DNA of 64,000 nucleotides from Variovorax sp. J2L1-78 (GTDB lineage Bacteria > Pseudomonadota > Gammaproteobacteria > Burkholderiales > Burkholderiaceae_C), in the NCBI RefSeq assembly GCF_030317205.1, contig NZ_JASZYB010000001.1, forward strand, positions 1,674,001-1,738,000, in the 5' to 3' direction. The notes beneath the pieces are model-generated. The model was not told the DNA's origin and searched no databases. It saw nothing but the letters and a program-made list of their open reading frames with translations. Position numbers and translations under genes: made by a program. Positions 42,474 through 50,246 of the stretch are shown piece by piece (position 1 is the stretch's first letter; each line of letters opens with the position of its first letter).

Positions 42474-42809
42474 CGCTCTTGCAGGAAAGGGCGTCTCGCG
42501 CCGTGCCAAACATCCAAGTATCGCCGCCAGAGGGCAGCATCGGCCAACGTGATGGTCAGTTCGGGCTCGACCAAGCTTTGTGGCTTGAGATGACGAATAT
42601 GCATATGCGACATCTTGGCCTTGCGCACAGCATCGCCGCCAACCTCACCAACGGCGCGTAGGACAAAGCCACCGGCCATTGCGAAGCAGTGTCGCTTCGA
42701 AAGCTATCCAGCACGCTGATAGTCCCGCGCAGATATTGAATAGGTCGCGACGCCCTCCGCGCGGCGCCCCGCGAATATCCTGAAACGCTCACGTTTTTCA
42801 GGAACCCCC
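42474..42809. other. Divergent intergenic region between lipo-NRPS and CoA-transferase genes
   Basis: These 336 bp contain the promoters of both divergent genes. The stretch is visibly richer in A/T than its flanks. It holds the perfect palindrome ATATGCATAT (42597-42606) and the inverted repeat at 42778-42803. A short minus-strand open frame (about 42620 leftward, MSHMHIRHLKPQS) runs into the NRPS gene out of frame; I see no family resemblance in it and do not call it a gene. Confidence 0.5.
42778..42803 (+). promoter_or_regulatory. Inverted repeat overlapping the CoA-transferase ribosome binding site
   Basis: TCCTGAAA (42778-42785) is the exact reverse complement of TTTCAGGA (42796-42803). 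The inner CG/CG also pair. The right arm contains the CAGGA ribosome binding site, six bases before the ATG at 42810. Folded RNA would hide this site, so it may regulate translation. Alternatively it is a DNA operator. Confidence 0.45.
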
Positions 42810-44009
42810 ATGCTCTCCGGCTTCAAGGTCATCAGCTTCAACCACTTCCACGCCGGGCCGATGGCCGCGCAGCTACTGGCCGACATGGGGGCCGACGTGA
42901 TCGCGGTGGAGCCGCTCGACGGCGCCTTCCACCGCAACTGGGCGGTGGCCAACCACTTCGTCGCGGGGCAGAGCGTGAACCTGCTGACCACCGGGCGCAA
43001 CAAGCGCAGCCTAGCGCTGGACATGAAGTCCGAGGCCGGCAAGGCGGTCGCCCGCAAGCTGGTCGAGGGGGCCGACGTGGTGATGGAGAACTTCCGCCCC
43101 GGCGCCATGGCGCGGCTCGGCCTGGGCTACGAGCAGGTGAAGGCCTTCAACCCGCGCATCGTCTACGCATCGGTCAGCGGCTACGGCGCCAGCGGCCCTG
43201 ACCGCGATCTGCCGGGGCAGGACTTGCTGCTGCAGGCGCGCTCCGGCTTTGCCGCGCGCACCGGCCGCGCCGACGGGCCGCCGACGCCGGCGGGCCCGGT
43301 CATCGTCGACCAGCATGCCGCGTCGCTGCTGGCGATGGGCATCCTCGCGGCGCTGCTGTCGCGCGAGCGCACCGGCCAGGGCCGCCTGGTCGAAGGCAGC
43401 CTGCTGCAGTCGGCTATCGACCTGCAGGCCGAATCGATGACGGCGTGGATGAACGGCGCGCGCTCGGCGACGTCGCGCGGCGCGCACGGCCTGGCGAGCT
43501 GGTGCGGCTCGGGGCCTTCGGGCATCCACGCGACGGCCGACGGCCATCTCGCCATCTCGATGGCGGCACCGGCCGACCTGGCGGTGGCGCTCGATCTGCC
43601 CGAGCTGGCCGGCTTCGACACCGCGGACAGCTTCTCGAACAGCGCGGAGATCACCCGCATCGTCGCGCAGCGCATGCCCGCGCGCACCACGGCCGAATGG
43701 CTGCCGCTGCTCGCGGCGCGCGGCATCTGGCACATGCCGGTGAAGGACTACGACGAGCTGCGCGACGACGCCCAGCTCGCGCACCTCGGCGTGTTCATCG
43801 ATGCAGAGAGCGTCGAGGGCGCGCCGATCACGATGCTCAACCACCCGCTGCGCTACGACGGCGCGGCGCCGCCCGTGCGCTTCGCGCCGCAGAAGCTCGG
43901 CATGCAGACGCGCGAGGTGCTCGGTGAACTCGGCTACGGCGCCGACGAGATCGATGCACTGCTCGCCGCCAAGGCCGTCGGCGCACCGCCGGCGCCCTCC
44001 TCCAACTGA
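42810..44009 (+). CDS. Family III CoA-transferase (CaiB/BaiF)
   Basis: A 399-residue CoA-transferase with the family opening KVISFNHFHAGPMAAQLLADMGADVI, the NKRSLALDMKSEAG segment and the catalytic Asp138 in PGQDLLLQARSG, which forms an aspartyl-CoA intermediate. It activates a carboxylic acid by CoA transfer from a donor such as succinyl-CoA. It heads a six-gene operon with acyl-CoA dehydrogenase and two MaoC-like proteins, 16 bases before the dehydrogenase. Confidence 0.93.
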   Translation: MLSGFKVISFNHFHAGPMAAQLLADMGADVIAVEPLDGAFHRNWAVANHFVAGQSVNLLTTGRNKRSLALDMKSEAGKAVARKLVEGADVVMENFRPGAMARLGLGYEQVKAFNPRIVYASVSGYGASGPDRDLPGQDLLLQARSGFAARTGRADGPPTPAGPVIVDQHAASLLAMGILAALLSRERTGQGRLVEGSLLQSAIDLQAESMTAWMNGARSATSRGAHGLASWCGSGPSGIHATADGHLAISMAAPADLAVALDLPELAGFDTADSFSNSAEITRIVAQRMPARTTAEWLPLLAARGIWHMPVKDYDELRDDAQLAHLGVFIDAESVEGAPITMLNHPLRYDGAAPPVRFAPQKLGMQTREVLGELGYGADEIDALLAAKAVGAPPAPSSN

Positions 44010-44025
44010 TCCCCATCGCTCACCC

Positions 44026-45189
44026 ATGTTCGACTTCTCCGTCCCCTCCGACGCGCAACTGCTCGTCGACACCGTGCGCCGCTTCGTCACGCAGGAAGTG
44101 CAGCCGCTCGAAAACGAAACCGAAGCGCTCGGCCACGTGCCGCCCGAGGCCTTGAAGCGCGTGCGCGGCAAGGCGCAGGAGCTGGGTCTGTTCGCGATGA
44201 ACATGCCCGAGGACTGCGGCGGCGGCGGGCTCGACAACGTGACCATGTGCCTGGTGGAGGAAGAGTTCGGCAAGACCTCCGACGCGCTGATCCGCCGCGT
44301 GTTCGGCCAGGTCTACCCGATGCTGCTGCCCTGCAATGCGGCGCAGCGCGAGAAGTACCTGCTGCCCACGGTGAAGGGCGACAAGATCTGCGCCATGGCC
44401 ATCACCGAGCCCGGTGCGGGCTCCGACGCGGCATCGATCTCGACCACGGCGCGGCTCGAAGGCGACCGCTGGGTGCTCAACGGCGGCAAGCACTTCATCA
44501 GCGACGGCGACATCGCCGACTACGTGATCGTGATGGCGCTCACCGACAAGGAGAAGCGCGCGCGTGGCGGCATCACCCTCTTCCTGGTCGACAAGGGCAC
44601 GCCGGGCTTCACGGTGAACCGCGTGCAGCCCATGATGGGCCACCGCGGCTACGGCCATGCCGAACTGTCCTTCGACGAATGCAGCATCCCGGCCGACTCG
44701 GTACTTGGCGAGGTCGGCGGCGGCTTCAAGCTGATCATGAACAGCGTGGCCGGCATCCGGCTGGCGCACATCGGCGCACGCGCCGTGGGCATGGCGTCGC
44801 GCGTGCTCGAGATGATGCGCACCTACGCATCGGAGCGGAAGCAGTTCGGCCAGCCGATCGGCGACTTCCAGATGGTGCAGCAGATGATCGCGGACTCGGC
44901 CACCGAGATCTTCGCGACGCGGATGATGGTGCTCAACACCGCCTGGGAACTCGACCAGGGCCGCGAGCCGCGCGACAAGGTGTCGATGGTCAAGCTGTAC
45001 GCCTCCGAGATGATCGGCCGCGTGGCCGACCGCGGCATCCAGGTCTTCGGCGGCATGGGCTTCTGCAAGGACCTGCCGCTGGAACGCATCTACCGCGACA
45101 GCCGCGTGACGCGCCTGTACGACGGCACCTCCGAAATCCACCGCATGCTGATCGCCAAGGCCGTGATCAAGAACGGCCTCGTGCTGTGA
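44026..45189 (+). CDS. Acyl-CoA dehydrogenase with Asp at the usual Glu base position
   Basis: A 387-residue flavoprotein. FAD-contact and fold motifs are AMAITEPGAGSDAASISTTA, FISDGDIADYVIVMA, RKQFGQPIGDFQMVQQMIAD and QVFGGMGFCKDLPLERIYRD. The usual YEGT catalytic segment reads YDGTSEIHRM, placing Asp where short- and medium-chain enzymes have the catalytic Glu. Some members use a Glu elsewhere, so activity is not excluded. The start at ATG 44026 opens MFDFSVPSDAQLL. Together with the CaiB protein it should desaturate the activated acid. Confidence 0.93.
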   Translation: MFDFSVPSDAQLLVDTVRRFVTQEVQPLENETEALGHVPPEALKRVRGKAQELGLFAMNMPEDCGGGGLDNVTMCLVEEEFGKTSDALIRRVFGQVYPMLLPCNAAQREKYLLPTVKGDKICAMAITEPGAGSDAASISTTARLEGDRWVLNGGKHFISDGDIADYVIVMALTDKEKRARGGITLFLVDKGTPGFTVNRVQPMMGHRGYGHAELSFDECSIPADSVLGEVGGGFKLIMNSVAGIRLAHIGARAVGMASRVLEMMRTYASERKQFGQPIGDFQMVQQMIADSATEIFATRMMVLNTAWELDQGREPRDKVSMVKLYASEMIGRVADRGIQVFGGMGFCKDLPLERIYRDSRVTRLYDGTSEIHRMLIAKAVIKNGLVL

Positions 45190-45223
45190 GCCACGGCGTC
45201 CCCATCTTCCCTGGAGTTTCTCG

Positions 45224-45625
45224 ATGACCGCTCTCAACGTCGGCGACGCCATGTCGTTCCGCAAGACCCTCACCGTCGCCGAACAGGCGATGTTCACCGG
45301 CATCAGCGGCAACATGGCGCCGCTCTATGTCGACAAGCGTGCCGCCGAGGCGGCCGGCTTCGACCACATGCTGGCCTTCGAGCTCAACGCGGTGGCGCTG
45401 GCAACGACGGCGCTCAACCGCGTCGCCGGCACGGCCTGGCGGCTGGGCGGGCTGCAGATCGACTTCGCGCTGCCGGTGCTGGTGGGCGAGACGGTGGAAT
45501 CGCGCATCGAGGTGCTCGACGTGGCGGACGGCGCGGTGTCGTGCAGCGTGCGCTGCACCAAGGCCACCGGCGAGGTGATGGCGCAGGGCACGGCCAAGCT
45601 GGTGCCCGTGCATCCGCGCGGCTGA
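45224..45625 (+). CDS. MaoC-like hot-dog protein lacking the hydratase dyad
   Basis: A 133-residue hot-dog fold protein. Where hydratases have TGDxNPLHxD, it reads ISGNMAPLYVD, so the catalytic Asp and His are Asn and Tyr. The following GFDHMLAFEL helix and the LGGLQIDFALPVLVGETV strand keep the fold. It is probably the structural partner of the intact MaoC protein encoded 20 bases downstream, as in heterodimeric hydratases. CTGGAG precedes the ATG at 45224. Confidence 0.85.
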   Translation: MTALNVGDAMSFRKTLTVAEQAMFTGISGNMAPLYVDKRAAEAAGFDHMLAFELNAVALATTALNRVAGTAWRLGGLQIDFALPVLVGETVESRIEVLDVADGAVSCSVRCTKATGEVMAQGTAKLVPVHPRG

Positions 45626-45644
45626 CGCGACGAGGCAGCCCGCC

Positions 45645-46085
45645 ATGTACGAACTCAAGCCCTTCGACAGCCTGCACCTCGGCCAGACGGTGTCGGTGCG
45701 CAAGACCATCACCGAGGCCGACGGCGCGCTCTACATCGCGGCCACCGGCGACTTCGGCCCGGTACACGTGGACGACAGCTACGCGCAGACCACGCGCTTC
45801 GGCCAGCGCCTCGCGCCCGGCATCCTGGTCGCGGGCATCTGCACCAGCGTGCTGACCGCCGAACTCGCGGGCACGCTGGGCATCTCGATCGAAGACCGCT
45901 TCTGGTTCACCGGCCCGGTGTTCTACGGCGACACGATCGAATTCAAGGTGTGGATCGCGCAGATGAATGCCGAGACGCGCAGCGTGATCTGGCAGGCCAG
46001 CGCCACCAACGCGGACGGCAAGGAAGTGCTCAAGGCCGAAGCCACGCTCAAGTTCCCGCGGGTCAAGCCGAAAGTGGCCGCATGA
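45645..46085 (+). CDS. MaoC-family hydratase with intact dyad
   Basis: A 146-residue hot-dog protein with the hydratase motif ATGDFGPVHVDDSYA and RLAPGILVAGI. It keeps the catalytic Asp and His that its neighbour lacks. It would hydrate the enoyl-CoA made by the dehydrogenase of this operon. SVRKTITEADGALYIAATGD at the N-terminus mirrors SFRKTLTVAEQAMFTGISGN in the upstream gene, indicating tandem duplication. It overlaps the following gene by four bases. Confidence 0.9.
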   Translation: MYELKPFDSLHLGQTVSVRKTITEADGALYIAATGDFGPVHVDDSYAQTTRFGQRLAPGILVAGICTSVLTAELAGTLGISIEDRFWFTGPVFYGDTIEFKVWIAQMNAETRSVIWQASATNADGKEVLKAEATLKFPRVKPKVAA

Positions 46086-46414
46086 GCGCCGCGCCGCAGC
46101 TGCACATGGTGCGCGTCGACATCGACCCCGCGCACGAGGATGCCTTCAACGCCTGGTACGACGCCGTGCACGTGCCCGCCCTGCTCGCCTGCCCCGGCTG
46201 GCTGTCGGCCAAGCGCTTCGTCTCGCTCGAAGGCGGGCCGAAGTACGCCGCCATCTACGAGGTGGCGGGCGACTGGGTGTACGACACGCCGGAATTCCAC
46301 GCGGTGAAGGGCTTCATGGAGTTCACGCCGCACGTGAGCCACTTCATGCGCCAGCGCTTCGCGCCTTTCGATCACCCCGAGACGGCCGAAAAGTCCGAGA
46401 CGTCCGAGAATTGA
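46082..46414 (+). CDS. Small dimeric alpha/beta-barrel protein (DUF4286/EthD-like)
   Basis: A 110-residue protein of ferredoxin-like fold: [58 protein letters not shown]. The W(Y/H)xxVHxP pattern is shared with the product of 48968-49648. The function is unknown. Its coupling to hydratase genes (ATGA overlap) suggests a degradative monooxygenase-like or cyclase role. The C-terminus is a short charged tail. Confidence 0.75.
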   Translation: MSAAPQLHMVRVDIDPAHEDAFNAWYDAVHVPALLACPGWLSAKRFVSLEGGPKYAAIYEVAGDWVYDTPEFHAVKGFMEFTPHVSHFMRQRFAPFDHPETAEKSETSEN

Positions 46415-46418
46415 GGGC

Positions 46419-46907
46419 ATGCGAACCCTCCACCCCGAGCCCCTGACCGCCGCGGCCTTCGCGCCCTTCGGCGATGTCATCGAACTGGCCGGCGCGCGGC
46501 AGATGCCGATCAACGCCGGCACGACCATCCGCTTTCACGACCTGGCGCAGGTCGACGTGCTGGCCGAAGGCGGCCGCACGCTGATCAACCTGTTCCGCGC
46601 GCAGCCGCGCGACGTGCCGGTGCGCCTGAGCCTGATGGAACGGCACCCGCTGGGTTCGCAGGCCTTTTTGCCGTTGGTCGACGCGCCCTACTACGTCGTC
46701 GTCGCCGAAGACGACCATGGCCGGCCCGGCGCGCTGCGCGCTTTCGTCACCAACGGCTGGCAGGGCGTGAACTACGCCAAGAACGTGTGGCACCACCCGC
46801 TGCTCGCGCTCGGGGCGGTGCGCGACTTCATCGTGGTCGACCGCGGCGGCGCGGGCGTGAACCTCGAAGAGCATCTGCTGGACGAGGCGGTGTGCATCGC
46901 CACCTAG
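46419..46907 (+). CDS. Ureidoglycolate lyase-like protein (AllA family)
   Basis: A 162-residue cupin-like protein resembling ureidoglycolate lyase, which releases urea and glyoxylate from ureidoglycolate. It shows [51 protein letters not shown] and [20 protein letters not shown], the last with the paired His typical of the family. It ends the CoA operon, five bases after the DUF gene. No other allantoin pathway gene is present, so it may act on another ureide or be recruited for a different 2-hydroxy-acid lyase step. Confidence 0.88.
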   Translation: MRTLHPEPLTAAAFAPFGDVIELAGARQMPINAGTTIRFHDLAQVDVLAEGGRTLINLFRAQPRDVPVRLSLMERHPLGSQAFLPLVDAPYYVVVAEDDHGRPGALRAFVTNGWQGVNYAKNVWHHPLLALGAVRDFIVVDRGGAGVNLEEHLLDEAVCIAT

Positions 46908-46925
46908 CAGCCGCGCGCATCCCGC

Positions 46926-47786
46926 TCAGCGGCGGGCGCTGGAACGCTCGGCCTTGCCTATCGCAGGCCCCGCAGGCCCGTCCACGCGATTGCCCCAGGT
47001 GCCGACGTTTGCCGACTTGAGCAACGGCGATGCACTGCCCGTCAGTGCCAGTTCTTCGGCCGCTGCCAGCAGCGCCGGGCCGAACTGAAGCATCCGTTTC
47101 TGCGTGAGCCGTGCCGACGGCCCCGCCACGACGAGCACGCCCGTTGCAGGCTCGTCACCGCGCTGGATCGGTGCAGCCATCGAACTCATGCCCGGCGCAT
47201 AGGCCTCCTGGATCAGGCTGAAGCGGCGCTTGCGATGCTCGTCGAGCACCTTGAGCAGGCCCTTGATGCCGGTCGGCGCGTTGGGGCCGAAATGCGTTCG
47301 GTCGCCGATGCCCTGGCGCGCGACATGCGCGATCGCCACGTCTTCGGGCAAGGTCATGAGCCAGGCTTGGCCGGCCGCGCTGCACGACAGTTGCAGGTCG
47401 ATGCCCATGTCGGGGTCGTAGAGCAGACCCGACTTCGCACCCTGCGCCTTGGCCACCAGCGTGAGGCGCTCGCCGTCGACGATGGCCAGCCGCACCAGTT
47501 CCTCGGTGGCCTGCGCGAGGCGGTTGATGACCGGCTGCGCGATGTCGACCACGCCGGACTTGCTCAGGAAGCTCAACCCCATCGACGCGAGCTTGGTGGT
47601 GAGCGCGTAATCGGCGCGCTGCGGCATCTGACGCACGTAGCCGTGGCGCATCAGCTCCTGCAGCGTGCGGTGGCAGCCGCTGCGCAATTGCCCGAGGTCG
47701 GTCGACAACTGCGCGAGCCCGACGCCGTCCGGATAGGCCGCGAGGTATTCGAGGATGGCCAGGGACTTTTCCAATGCGCCACTCAT
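46926..47786 (-). CDS. IclR-family transcriptional regulator
   Basis: A 286-residue regulator. The N-terminal winged HTH is MSGALEKSLAILEYLAAYPD followed by LAQLSTDLGQLRSGCHRTLQ. The IclR effector domain starts near residue 75 (SKSGVVDIAQPVINRLAQAT) and includes GQAWLMTLPED. The C-terminal 30 residues are a low-complexity tail. It converges on the CoA operon (18-bp gap) and diverges from the TRAP binding-protein gene. The inverted repeat 47804-47824 just before its start is a probable target. Confidence 0.92.
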   Translation of the reverse strand: MSGALEKSLAILEYLAAYPDGVGLAQLSTDLGQLRSGCHRTLQELMRHGYVRQMPQRADYALTTKLASMGLSFLSKSGVVDIAQPVINRLAQATEELVRLAIVDGERLTLVAKAQGAKSGLLYDPDMGIDLQLSCSAAGQAWLMTLPEDVAIAHVARQGIGDRTHFGPNAPTGIKGLLKVLDEHRKRRFSLIQEAYAPGMSSMAAPIQRGDEPATGVLVVAGPSARLTQKRMLQFGPALLAAAEELALTGSASPLLKSANVGTWGNRVDGPAGPAIGKAERSSARR

Positions 47787-47803
47787 GGTCTGCCTCCGTC
47801 TCG

Positions 47804-47824
47804 ATCGTTCATTTTTTGAACGAT
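47804..47824. promoter_or_regulatory. Putative IclR operator, ATCGTTCA-N5-TGAACGAT
   Basis: Perfect 8-bp arms surround a T5 spacer, 18 bp upstream of the IclR start and within its divergent promoter region (47787-47919). A further half-site TTGAACG occurs at 47833-47839. Autoregulation and control of the TRAP gene are likely. Confidence 0.6.
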
Positions 47825-47919
47825 ATCAGAAAGTTGAACGGCATTCACATTTCTGTCACCATGCGGCCGCTGACGCTCCCGATTGAGCCGGAGACGCAGC
47901 ATCGATGGAGACAAAAGAC

Positions 47920-48960
47920 ATGGCAACGGCACTTCACACCACAGGGCGACGCACGTTGCTCGCGGCACTCACCGGCATCGCGCTGCTCGGCGGCGCATGG
48001 CAGGCACACGCACAGGCGCAAGACATCAAGGAGCGGACGCTCCGCTTCGCTTTCAGCCTGGCGAAGGACCACCCGCTCGGCACCGGCGCGCAGACATTCG
48101 CCGATGCGGTCGCGCAGAAGAGCGGCGGCAGGATGAAGGTCACGCTGTTCCCGAACGCCGTGCTCGGCAGCGACCCCCAGAACCTGTCGGCCATCCGCGG
48201 CGGCACGCTTGACTTCACGTCGATGGCGACCGGCCTGGTGGCTTCCATCGACAAGCAGTTCGGGGTGTTCGACCTGCCCTTCCTGTTCAACAGCGCGCAG
48301 GAAGCCTTCGCCATCGTCGACGGGCCGGTCGGCACGCGCATGCTCGACGACCTGTCGAAGCACGGCGTGATCGGCCTGGGCATCTGGGACCTCGGCTTTC
48401 GCAACATGACCAACAGCAAGCGGCCCATTGCCAAGGCCGAGGATGTGGCGGGCCTGAAGATCCGCGTGATCGCCTCGCCGGTCTACATCGACCTGTTCAG
48501 CACACTCGGCGCCAACCCGGTGCCGATGACCTTCGGCGAGGTGTACGGCGCGCTCGAATCCCGCGCCATTGACGGGCAGGACAACCCCGTGGGCGTCATC
48601 GAGTCGGCCAAGTTCGCCGAGGTGCAAAAGTACCTCTCGCTCACCCGGCACGTCTACACCGGCATGCCTTTCATGATGAGCAAGAAGACGTGGGACGGCA
48701 TGTCGGAGGCCGAGCGCAAGATCATCCGCGAGGCGGCGGACGAAGCCAAGCAGGAAGAGCGCAAGGTCAGTCTCGCCAAGGAGGGCCAGGCCATCGACGG
48801 CCTGCGCAAGACGATGCAGGTCAACGACGTGAGCCCGGCCGAACTCGCCCGCCTGCGGCAGAAGGTGCAGCCGGTGGTCGACAAGTTCGCGCGCGAAGCC
48901 GGCGAAGCGGTGTCGAAGCAGGTCGCCGACGAACTCGCGCGCCTGCGCGCTGCCAAGTAG
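47920..48960 (+). CDS. TRAP transporter periplasmic binding protein (DctP family), orphan
   Basis: A 346-residue DctP-type receptor with signal TGRRTLLAALTGIALLGGAW and cleavage after AHAQ. Family motifs: LRFAFSLAKDHPLGTGAQTF, FPNAVLGSDPQNLSAIRGGT, GLKIRVIASPVYIDLFSTLG with the conserved carboxylate-binding Arg, and GEVYGALESRAIDGQDNPVG. I prefer the ATG at 47920, with GGAG 9 bases upstream, over 47905. DctQ and DctM membrane genes are not in the window. It probably binds an organic acid fed into the CoA operon and is controlled by the IclR gene. Confidence 0.92.
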   Translation: MATALHTTGRRTLLAALTGIALLGGAWQAHAQAQDIKERTLRFAFSLAKDHPLGTGAQTFADAVAQKSGGRMKVTLFPNAVLGSDPQNLSAIRGGTLDFTSMATGLVASIDKQFGVFDLPFLFNSAQEAFAIVDGPVGTRMLDDLSKHGVIGLGIWDLGFRNMTNSKRPIAKAEDVAGLKIRVIASPVYIDLFSTLGANPVPMTFGEVYGALESRAIDGQDNPVGVIESAKFAEVQKYLSLTRHVYTGMPFMMSKKTWDGMSEAERKIIREAADEAKQEERKVSLAKEGQAIDGLRKTMQVNDVSPAELARLRQKVQPVVDKFAREAGEAVSKQVADELARLRAAK

Positions 48961-48967
48961 GTATCGC

Positions 48968-49648
48968 ATGGCTCTGATGGGACAGGCCGCGTTGGCGATG
49001 TGGTGGAACATGGCGCCCGAGGTGCGGGCCGATTTCGAGGACTGGCATGCGCACGAGCACTTCCCCGAACGGCTGGGCATCCCGGGCTTCCACCGCGGCA
49101 CGCGCTGGAGTGCCGTCGAGGGTGAAGGCATGTTCGTGATGTACGAGATGCGCGCGTTCGACGTTCTCTCGTCACCCGCCTATGTCGCACGGCTGAACGC
49201 ACCGACACCGTGGTCGACGCGGCTGATGCCGCACCATCGCGACATGGTCCGCAGCCAATGCCGCGTCCTCGCCTCGTGCGGTGGCGGCGTGGCGCGGCAT
49301 GCGCTCACCGTGCGGCTGTCGCCGGCACCGGATGGCGACGAGGCCTTGCGCGCCTTCTGCCGGACGACGATCGACACGCTGGCGATGCGCCCCGGCCTCA
49401 CGGGCGCGCACCTGCTCCAGCACGAGACTCCCGCGATGCAGGCGACGACGGAGCAGAAGATCCGCGGCAACGCCGACCGGTGGGCCGACTGGGTGCTGGT
49501 CGTCTGTGGCTACGACCGCAGCGCGCTGGAAGCCGCGAGCGACACCGACCTGGCCGACGCTGCCCTCCTGCGACACGGCGCGGCAGCGGGCCCGGTGCGC
49601 GGACTCTACGCACTGGCCTGCACGGCCACGCCGGCCGACGTGACCTAG
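48968..49648 (+). CDS. Two-domain dimeric alpha/beta-barrel-like protein of unknown function
   Basis: A 226-residue protein with an N-terminal half like the EthD/DUF4286 group (WWNMAPEVRADFEDWHAHEH, FPERLGIPGFHRGTRW). A second half starts near residue 112 (LTVRLSPAPDGDEALRAFCR) that appears to repeat the fold. It begins seven bases after the TRAP receptor gene and is probably co-transcribed with it. I recognise no catalytic signature. A heme-free monooxygenase or decarboxylase-like role is possible but unproven. Confidence 0.7.
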   Translation: MALMGQAALAMWWNMAPEVRADFEDWHAHEHFPERLGIPGFHRGTRWSAVEGEGMFVMYEMRAFDVLSSPAYVARLNAPTPWSTRLMPHHRDMVRSQCRVLASCGGGVARHALTVRLSPAPDGDEALRAFCRTTIDTLAMRPGLTGAHLLQHETPAMQATTEQKIRGNADRWADWVLVVCGYDRSALEAASDTDLADAALLRHGAAAGPVRGLYALACTATPADVT

Positions 49649-49685
49649 GGACTGCCGTGCGTGGCGCGTATGGCACGATCGGCGC

Positions 49686-50246
49686 ATGCATGAGCCGTCA
49701 CGCCGCATACCGTACCGCACCTGGCCTGGCGCACTCGCGGTGGTCCTGGCCATCGGCGGCTATGTCGGCGGCCTCGTCCTGTGGGATCGCCACACGCCCG
49801 GCGGACGGCCGCTGGCGCCGGGCGAGACCCTGACGGTCGGGCCGGCGCGCTTCGTTCCCGAGTCCGGGTGGCAGATGGACCTGGCCCGGTCGAAGTCGGG
49901 CAACATGCTGACCCTCTTCAAGGGCAGCCAGAGATTCCAGGTGACCACGGCGTCGTGGGAAGGCGGGCCGAACGGGCCGATGGCGCGGCAGCTGCGGCTG
50001 ATGGAGCGCGGCCAGGGTCTTCGCATCGAAGGCGACGTGTCCGACTTCATCAATGGCTGGGGCATGCAGGGCGTGACCTTCGCCTATTACGGGCCGAAGC
50101 TGGCGGGCCGGCTGTGGCAGGTGGTCGACCTGCGGCGCAAGTCGGTCGTGCGGATCGACTTCTACGGCGCCAACGATGGCCTGAGCGATTCGATGGACGA
50201 CGCGCGCCGCATGCTCGACTCGATGGACCTGGGAGCGCCGCCATGA
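49686..50246 (+). CDS. Hypothetical membrane-anchored protein coupled to PrsW-like gene
   Basis: A 186-residue protein with one N-terminal transmembrane helix (TWPGALAVVLAIGGYVGGLV). A likely periplasmic domain follows (RPLAPGETLTVGPARFVPES, MLTLFKGSQRFQVTTASWEG, VVDLRRKSVVRIDFYG). I recognise no family. The stop overlaps the start of the PrsW-like protease gene by four bases, so it may be its substrate, regulator or partner, by analogy with membrane protease and anti-sigma factor pairs. Confidence 0.7.
   Translation: MHEPSRRIPYRTWPGALAVVLAIGGYVGGLVLWDRHTPGGRPLAPGETLTVGPARFVPESGWQMDLARSKSGNMLTLFKGSQRFQVTTASWEGGPNGPMARQLRLMERGQGLRIEGDVSDFINGWGMQGVTFAYYGPKLAGRLWQVVDLRRKSVVRIDFYGANDGLSDSMDDARRMLDSMDLGAPP

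Noticed and set aside
42474..42620. Small minus-strand reading frame (MSHMHIRHLKPQS) before the lipo-NRPS gene
   Set aside because: It runs out of frame into the NRPS gene, has no ribosome site or family resemblance, and the FAAL domain is complete without it.
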